From: an uncultured Sporolactobacillus sp. | Lineage (GTDB): Bacteria; Bacillota; Bacilli; Bacillales; Sporolactobacillaceae | DNA length: 8,593 nt | Direction: 5' to 3' | NCBI GenBank assembly: GCA_900543345.1 | Contig: UQRJ01000111.1 | Location: forward strand, 1-8,593 | Shown here: in pieces, positions 5,199 through 8,593 of the stretch | Position numbering within the stretch: the stretch's first letter is position 1 | How the letters are laid out: each line of letters starts with the position of its first letter | Translations under genes and position numbers: made by a program | Notes under the pieces: model-generated | Told to the model about the DNA's origin: nothing | Database searches by the model: none | What the model saw: only the letters and a program-made list of their open reading frames with translations

Positions 5199-5978
5199 AT
5201 GGCACGGCATAAGGTCGAGATCTGCGGGGTGGACACAGCGAAACTTCCCGTCCTGACCAACGCGGAAATGCGTCGATTATTTGCGGAATTGCAGTCCGGG
5301 ACGCGCGAAGCCAGGGAGACGCTCGTCAATGGCAATCTCCGGCTTGTACTCAGCGTGATTCAGCGTTTTAATAACCGAGGTGAATCCGTGGACGATCTAT
5401 TTCAGGTCGGCTGCATTGGATTAATGAAATCAATCGATAATTTCGATTTAAGTCAGAATGTCCGCTTTTCTACTTATGCGGTTCCGATGATCATCGGCGA
5501 AATCAGGCGGTATCTTCGTGACAATAATCCGATTCGCGTGTCTCGGTCGTTGCGCGATACGGCCTATAAGGCACTCCAGGCCAGAGAACGCTATGTTGCC
5601 AAACATTCAAAAGAACCGACCGTCTCCGAACTGGCGGGCCAGCTCGGACTTCCGGTGGAGGATGTCGTCTTCGCGATGGATGCGATTCAGGATCCGGTCT
5701 CTTTGTTCGAACCGATTTACAGTGACGGCGGCGATCCGATCTACGTCATGGATCAGATCGGCGACGAAAAACATAAGGATAAAGAATGGGTCAATCATAT
5801 TGCCTTGAAGGAGGCAATGAGCAGGCTTCAGGAGCGTGAAAAACGCATTGTAGCCATGCGCTTCTTCTACGGGAAAACGCAAATGGAAGTGGCCAAAGAA
5901 ATCGGTATTTCCCAGGCACAGGTTTCGCGGCTGGAAAAAATGGCAATCAAAGAAATGAATCAGCAGATCGGACCGTGA
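5199..5978 (+). CDS. sigG: RNA polymerase sigma factor SigG (late forespore)
   Basis: SigG directs late forespore transcription (small acid-soluble proteins, germination receptors) after engulfment. The 259 residues match the family length (260 in B. subtilis) and are nearly collinear with it. The N-terminus MARHKVEICGVDTAKLPVL is typical. Region 2 spans about 40-110, with VNGNLRLVLSVIQRF (43-57), DDLFQVGCIGLMKS (65-78) and RFSTYAVPMIIGEIRRYLRD (89-108). Region 3 follows at about 113-190, and region 4 ends in a helix-turn-helix at about 227-248 (TQMEVAKEIGISQAQVSRLEK). N44 corresponds to the asparagine (N45) reported to distinguish SigG from SigF for the anti-sigma factor Gin; I recall this from the literature. 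The ATG at 5199 follows GGGAGGT by eight bases. The leader carries a candidate forespore promoter and two hairpins, and a terminator follows at once, so sigG can act as its own unit. Confidence 0.97.
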   Translation: MARHKVEICGVDTAKLPVLTNAEMRRLFAELQSGTREARETLVNGNLRLVLSVIQRFNNRGESVDDLFQVGCIGLMKSIDNFDLSQNVRFSTYAVPMIIGEIRRYLRDNNPIRVSRSLRDTAYKALQARERYVAKHSKEPTVSELAGQLGLPVEDVVFAMDAIQDPVSLFEPIYSDGGDPIYVMDQIGDEKHKDKEWVNHIALKEAMSRLQEREKRIVAMRFFYGKTQMEVAKEIGISQAQVSRLEKMAIKEMNQQIGP

Positions 5979-5980
5979 TA

Positions 5981-6004
5981 AAGCCTGCTTCGGCAGGCTT
6001 TTTT
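5981..6004 (+). terminator. Intrinsic terminator after sigG with UUCG tetraloop
   Basis: AAGCCTGC (5981-5988) and GCAGGCTT (5993-6000) form a perfect 8-pair stem closed by a C(UUCG)G tetraloop, one of the most stable RNA loops, followed by TTTT. It starts two bases after the sigG stop. Flanking GATA and TATC extend the symmetry, so it may act from both directions. Confidence 0.92.
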
Positions 6005-6048
6005 ATCATATACCGATTTTGCTTGCGCGCCCGTCTCTATTTTTCCGC

Positions 6049-6077
6049 TTCTCAAAGCCGGCAGGTCCCCATATAGT
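6049..6077 (+). promoter_or_regulatory. Candidate SigA promoter for ylmC
   Basis: TTCTCA (6049-6054, four of six) and TATAGT (6072-6077, five of six) are separated by exactly 17 bases. Transcription would start near 6084, about 22 bases before ylmC. It follows the sigG terminator directly, where a new promoter is needed. Confidence 0.45.
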
Positions 6078-6105
6078 GAGAATAGCAGGAAAGGGGAGGA
6101 TGCCT

Positions 6106-6372
6106 ATGCCGAGAATATCGGACTTTCAGGAAAAAGAGATCGTCAATGTTGAAAACGGAAAGAGATTGGGACATATCGGCGACCTGGATGTCGACTTGTC
6201 GACGGGTAAAATTGAAAATCTGATTATTCCCGGGGCGGGAAAGCTGCTTGGGCTGTTCGGCAGGGAAAGCGATGTCGTCGTGCCGTGGAGCAATATTGTT
6301 CGCATCGGTGCGGATGTTATTCTTGTCCGCTTTTATACCGACCCAGAGCAACCGATCGGCAAAAATGAATGA
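6106..6372 (+). CDS. ylmC: YlmC/YmxH-type PRC-barrel protein
   Basis: This small soluble protein of 88 residues belongs to the YlmC/YmxH family, a single PRC-barrel domain common in spore formers. Its biochemical function is not established. The fold signature is clear: ISDFQEKEIVNVENGKRLG (4-22), IGDLDVDLSTGKIENLIIPG (24-43), then VVVPWSNIVRIGADVILVRF (57-76), the usual barrel repeat ending. PRC barrels generally mediate protein or RNA contacts, but no partner is visible here. I chose the ATG at 6106, six bases after AAGGGGAGG; the overlapping ATG at 6100 touches the Shine-Dalgarno and is in frame only with the same reading if extended, so the shorter start is preferred. It lies alone between the sigG terminator and the putative ylmD promoter. 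In B. subtilis ylmC occupies the same region, though ylmA lies between sigG and ylmC there. Confidence 0.9.
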   Translation: MPRISDFQEKEIVNVENGKRLGHIGDLDVDLSTGKIENLIIPGAGKLLGLFGRESDVVVPWSNIVRIGADVILVRFYTDPEQPIGKNE

Positions 6373-6400
6373 TCGCTTTCCGTTTAAAATGAATGATTTT

Positions 6401-6430
6401 TTTCCACATGCCCGCGCATTATGATAGAAT
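6401..6430 (+). promoter_or_regulatory. Candidate SigA promoter for ylmD-ylmE-sepF-ylmG
   Basis: TTTCCA (6401-6406, four of six) and TAGAAT (6425-6430, five of six) are separated by 18 bases. An overlapping TATGAT (6420-6425) is an alternative -10 element. Transcription would begin near 6437 in the 98-base gap between ylmC and ylmD and could drive the packed downstream genes. Confidence 0.45.
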
Positions 6431-6470
6431 GAAACTAAATGAATAACTGTAAATCAGGTGGAGATGCGGG

Positions 6471-7304
6471 ATGCGGACAAACGAACCTTTTACTGTCGGT
6501 GGCCAAACCGCACTGCTGACCGAGCTGCCGGAGAAAGGGCCGTTTCGCCGTCTTGCCGGTTTTTCGCTGAGAAGCGGCGGGGTAAGCGGCGGCGCTTATA
6601 CTTCGTTGAATCTTGGCTGGCATACCGGCGATCGGACGGATGATGTGCTTGCCAATCGCCGGCAGTTGGCTGAATCGATCGGCTTTCCCTTGGACGCTTG
6701 GGTTTGCGCCCGGCAAGTGCATGGAACGTCCGTTGTTCGGGTGACAAAGGCTTATGCGGAGGCGGGTGCGCAGACGCCGGCGACGGAAATTGAAGCGACG
6801 GACGGGTTGTATACGACGGAGCCGGGTTTGCTGCTCGCCCTCTGCTTTGCCGACTGTGTACCAATTTATTTTTATAGCGATCATCCGGCGGCGGTCGGAA
6901 TCATGCATGCCGGTTGGCGGGGGACGGTTGGCGGGGCGGCGGCTGTTATGGTGCGGCGGTTTCGCGCCGACCTCGGCGTTCCGCCGGAGCGCCTGCATGC
7001 CGTAATCGGTCCGGCGATCGGCGGACGGGATTATGAGATCGACGAAACGGTGGCTGCTGCGGTACGCCGCTGCGGTGTTCCTATGTGGCGAAGCGTCTTA
7101 ATGCCACATGGCGGCGGCCATTATCTGCTCGATTTGCAGCAGTTAAATAAGTTGATTCTGCGCGCGGCAGGCCTAGATGAAAAAGATATCCAAGTGACGC
7201 ATTATACGACGGCGGCTCGTCCGGATCTGTTTTTTTCATATCGCCGCGATCACGGGCGGACGGGTCGGATGATGGGGTTCATCGGCATGGAAGCGAAGGA
7301 GTAA
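6471..7304 (+). CDS. ylmD: YlmD, YfiH/LACC1-family multicopper-like oxidoreductase or purine nucleoside phosphorylase
   Basis: This 277-residue protein belongs to the YfiH/PgeF/LACC1 (DUF152) family. Members were first called polyphenol oxidases; later work showed purine nucleoside phosphorylase and adenosine deaminase activity in human LACC1 and bacterial homologues, and E. coli YfiH was linked to removing wrongly built peptidoglycan precursors. The three zinc ligands are present: H84 in RQVHG, C129 in ADCVP and H146 in HAGWRG. Other family blocks are SLNLGWHTGD (45-54), IGPAIGGRDYEID (179-191) and LFFSYRRDHGRTGRMMGFIG (253-272). The ATG at 6471 follows AGGTGG by nine bases; an ATG at 6464 is out of frame. 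ylmE starts eight bases after the stop. Substrate here is unknown; a role in nucleoside salvage or cell-wall quality control is inferred. Confidence 0.94.
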   Translation: MRTNEPFTVGGQTALLTELPEKGPFRRLAGFSLRSGGVSGGAYTSLNLGWHTGDRTDDVLANRRQLAESIGFPLDAWVCARQVHGTSVVRVTKAYAEAGAQTPATEIEATDGLYTTEPGLLLALCFADCVPIYFYSDHPAAVGIMHAGWRGTVGGAAAVMVRRFRADLGVPPERLHAVIGPAIGGRDYEIDETVAAAVRRCGVPMWRSVLMPHGGGHYLLDLQQLNKLILRAAGLDEKDIQVTHYTTAARPDLFFSYRRDHGRTGRMMGFIGMEAKE

Positions 7305-7312
7305 GTATAAAA

Positions 7313-8005
7313 GTGACGGTAGCGGAAAATTTGCGCGAGATTGACGAAAATATTCGCAGTGCCTGCGCGCGAAGCGGCCGCAGGCGTTCGGACGTGACCA
7401 TTGTTGCGGTGACGAAATATGCAACGGCGGCCCGCGCTCAGGAAGCGCTCGATTGCGGGCTGACCAATCTGGCTGAAAACAGGAAAGAAGGACTGCTAAA
7501 AAAACAGGAACTGATTCATGACGATCGGGTGAAGTGGCACCTGATCGGGACGCTGCAACGTCGGAAAGTGAAGGATGTCATCCATCGAATCGACTATTTT
7601 CATGCACTCGATCGTTTAAAGCTGGCCGGCGAGATTAATAAACGGATGGAAAGCGGCACGCTGAAATGTCTCATTGAATTGAACATATCGGGCGAGGCGA
7701 CGAAGCACGGCATCAAACCGGAAGCACTCGACGATTTTGTCGATGCACTCCGGGAATTTAAACACATTCGTATGGTCGGTCTGATGACGATGGCTCCGTA
7801 TACCAATGATTCGATGCTGATCCGGCGCGTATTCGGGAAATTGCGCGAGTGTCGCGATCGGGTGCGGGCGCGGCATTTGGATTATGCGCCTTGCAGCGAA
7901 CTGTCGATGGGCATGTCGCATGATTATCCGATTGCTGTAGAAGAAGGTGCGACGTTCGTCAGAATCGGCACGGCATTGGTCGGCAGCGACTTGAAGGGAA
8001 GCTGA
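7313..8005 (+). CDS. ylmE: YlmE, YggS/PLPBP-family pyridoxal phosphate-binding protein
   Basis: This belongs to the YggS/PROSC family of single-domain PLP-binding proteins with the fold of alanine racemase but no known enzyme reaction. Members maintain vitamin B6 and amino-acid balance. K35 in IVAVTKY is the expected Schiff-base lysine. Further signatures are NLAENRKE (52-59), WHLIGTLQRRK (75-85), LIELNISGEATKHG (120-133) and ELSMGMSHDYPIAVEEGATFVRIG (within 196-219), which forms the phosphate-binding site. The 230-residue length is normal. The start is GTG at 7313, with AAGGAG (7296-7301) inside the last codons of ylmD and an 11-base gap, rather long, suggesting translation coupled to ylmD and modest initiation. 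Its stop is four bases before sepF. In many Gram-positive bacteria this gene sits next to sepF, but a direct division role is not shown. Confidence 0.95.
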   Translation: MTVAENLREIDENIRSACARSGRRRSDVTIVAVTKYATAARAQEALDCGLTNLAENRKEGLLKKQELIHDDRVKWHLIGTLQRRKVKDVIHRIDYFHALDRLKLAGEINKRMESGTLKCLIELNISGEATKHGIKPEALDDFVDALREFKHIRMVGLMTMAPYTNDSMLIRRVFGKLRECRDRVRARHLDYAPCSELSMGMSHDYPIAVEEGATFVRIGTALVGSDLKGS

Positions 8006-8009
8006 AAAA

Positions 8010-8459
8010 ATGGGATTCAAATCGGCATTCCGACGTTTTTTTGATCTTGAAGAAACGATTGAAACAACCGAAGACCATGTGCCGGCCGTTGATCGCGACG
8101 ACAAAGCGAAACGTGCCTCCTCCGGCGGGAAGCAGACTGTCGGGAAGGGAGGGCGGCTGGTTGCTTTCCAGAATATCCGCCAGAAGGAGCGGGTCGTCCT
8201 GGCCGAGCCGAGAACGATTGACGAAGTTGAGGATATCGTCGTGAATCTGAAAAATAAGCGGAGCGTGATCTGCAGTTTGCAACGCGCGCAAAAGGAAGAT
8301 GCGCAGCGTATTCTCGATTTCATGGCCGGTACGGCATTCGCGCTCGATGCACAGATTCGGAAAGTGGGAAAAAATACGTTTCTGTTTGCCCCGGATTCCG
8401 TAGATATTAGCGGAATGATCAGCGGATGGCGCAGCGATCTGCCCACTGATCGAAGATAA
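8010..8459 (+). CDS. sepF: Cell division protein SepF
   Basis: SepF (YlmF) polymerises into rings on the membrane, binds the C-terminal peptide of FtsZ and supports septum formation in parallel with FtsA. The N-terminus MGFKSAFRRFFDLEE is the amphipathic membrane-binding helix. A flexible acidic and basic linker follows (about 16-57), and the folded SepF domain occupies about 60-140, with LAEPRTIDEVEDIVVNLKN (64-82), SLQRAQKEDAQRILDFMAGT (89-108) and APDSVDISG (127-135). G107 lies in the conserved (S/A)GT turn needed for SepF polymerisation. At 149 residues the length is normal. The ATG at 8010 lies four bases after ylmE; its Shine-Dalgarno (GGGAAG, about 7996-8001) is weak and inside ylmE, so coupled translation is likely. 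Its presence with ftsA and ftsZ in one window puts both membrane tethers of FtsZ together. Confidence 0.96.
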   Translation: MGFKSAFRRFFDLEETIETTEDHVPAVDRDDKAKRASSGGKQTVGKGGRLVAFQNIRQKERVVLAEPRTIDEVEDIVVNLKNKRSVICSLQRAQKEDAQRILDFMAGTAFALDAQIRKVGKNTFLFAPDSVDISGMISGWRSDLPTDRR

Positions 8460-8477
8460 AAGGATGAGGTGAACGGT

Positions 8478-8545
8478 TTGACATATTTTATTGCTTGGCT
8501 TGTATCGGAAGCGATCGACATTTATAAATGGATCCTGTTTATTTA
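8478..8545 (+). CDS. ylmG: YlmG (YggT-family membrane protein), 5' end only, cut by the adapter
   Basis: The frame starts with TTG at 8478, six bases after the Shine-Dalgarno-like GAGGTG (8466-8471), and encodes MTYFIAWLVSEAIDIYKWIL and two more residues before the adapter begins at 8546. The nearest ATG, at 8464, hits a stop after two codons, so the TTG start is the best choice. The peptide is a hydrophobic membrane segment, as in the first helix of YggT-family proteins. Gene order (ylmE-sepF-ylmG) makes ylmG the expected gene. YlmG/YggT proteins are small membrane proteins implicated in division or chromosome organisation; the molecular function is not settled. The truncation is technical, not biological. 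Confidence 0.75.
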
Positions 8546-8593
8546 CTGTCTCTTATACACATCTCCGAGCCCACGAGACCCTAAGACATCTCG
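8546..8593 (-). other. Nextera read-2 adapter, index and start of P7 (artificial sequence)
   Basis: Bases 8546-8579 are the reverse complement of the Nextera read-2 adapter: mosaic end CTGTCTCTTATACACATCT followed by CCGAGCCCACGAGAC. Bases 8580-8587 (cctaagac) sit in the 8-base i7 index position and 8588-8593 (atctcg) match the start of the P7 primer. This is library DNA, so the genome sequence ends at about 8545. Confidence 0.97.

Noticed and set aside
7616..8521. 301-codon open frame on the - strand opposite ylmE, sepF and the start of ylmG
   Set aside because: It lies opposite three well-supported genes that match known families throughout. The translation looks like a reverse-frame shadow, with no recognisable domain or start signal.
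40..8545. An undescribed defence, mobile or biosynthetic system
   Set aside because: Every substantial coding frame is accounted for by a known, syntenic division, sporulation or ylm-cluster gene. There are no transposase, integrase, CRISPR repeat or toxin-antitoxin signatures and no unexplained gap longer than the ftsA leader.

Overview
The window is an 8.5 kb chromosomal piece from an endospore-forming member of the Firmicutes, almost certainly Bacillales. It covers the distal end of the division and cell-wall (dcw) cluster: a probable 3' scrap of divIB, then ftsA, ftsZ, spoIIGA, sigE, sigG, ylmC, ylmD, ylmE, sepF (ylmF) and the first 22 codons of ylmG (YggT family). All genes are on the + strand. 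The proteins resemble their Bacillus subtilis counterparts closely, but the coding DNA is richer in GC. A Sporolactobacillaceae-like or neighbouring lineage is possible; this is a guess from overall resemblance, not a classification.

Both ends are artificial. Bases 1-39 are six index bases plus the complete 33-base Nextera read-1 transposon adapter. Bases 8546-8593 are the reverse complement of the read-2 adapter, eight index bases and the start of P7. The biological insert is therefore about 40-8545, and ylmG stops at an adapter, not at a biological boundary.

Layout: (1) 40-490 holds the upstream gene's last codons and a 405-base AT-rich leader with a textbook SigH-type promoter, a perfect dyad and two AACCGGTT palindromes. 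(2) 491-3089 is the ftsA-ftsZ pair, with a hairpin in front of the ftsZ ribosome binding site and a strong intrinsic terminator after ftsZ. (3) 3090-5036 is the spoIIG operon (spoIIGA-sigE), preceded by a Spo0A-type promoter with near-consensus -35 and -10 hexamers but an abnormal 21-base spacer, and by Spo0A-box-like sequences. (4) 5037-6004 is sigG, with a possible forespore promoter, a leader of hairpins (one covering the Shine-Dalgarno sequence) and a UUCG-loop terminator. (5) 6005-8545 is the ylm group: ylmC with its own putative promoter, then ylmD-ylmE-sepF-ylmG, tightly packed.

The genes form a division-to-sporulation module. FtsA and SepF tether FtsZ to the membrane. SigH and Spo0A redirect this machinery at the start of sporulation. 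SpoIIGA cleaves pro-SigE to start the mother-cell programme, and SigG runs the late forespore programme. This is a well-known conserved neighbourhood. I see no mobile element, CRISPR array, tRNA, rRNA or undescribed protein system; the items worth a second look are regulatory layouts and the adapter contamination.
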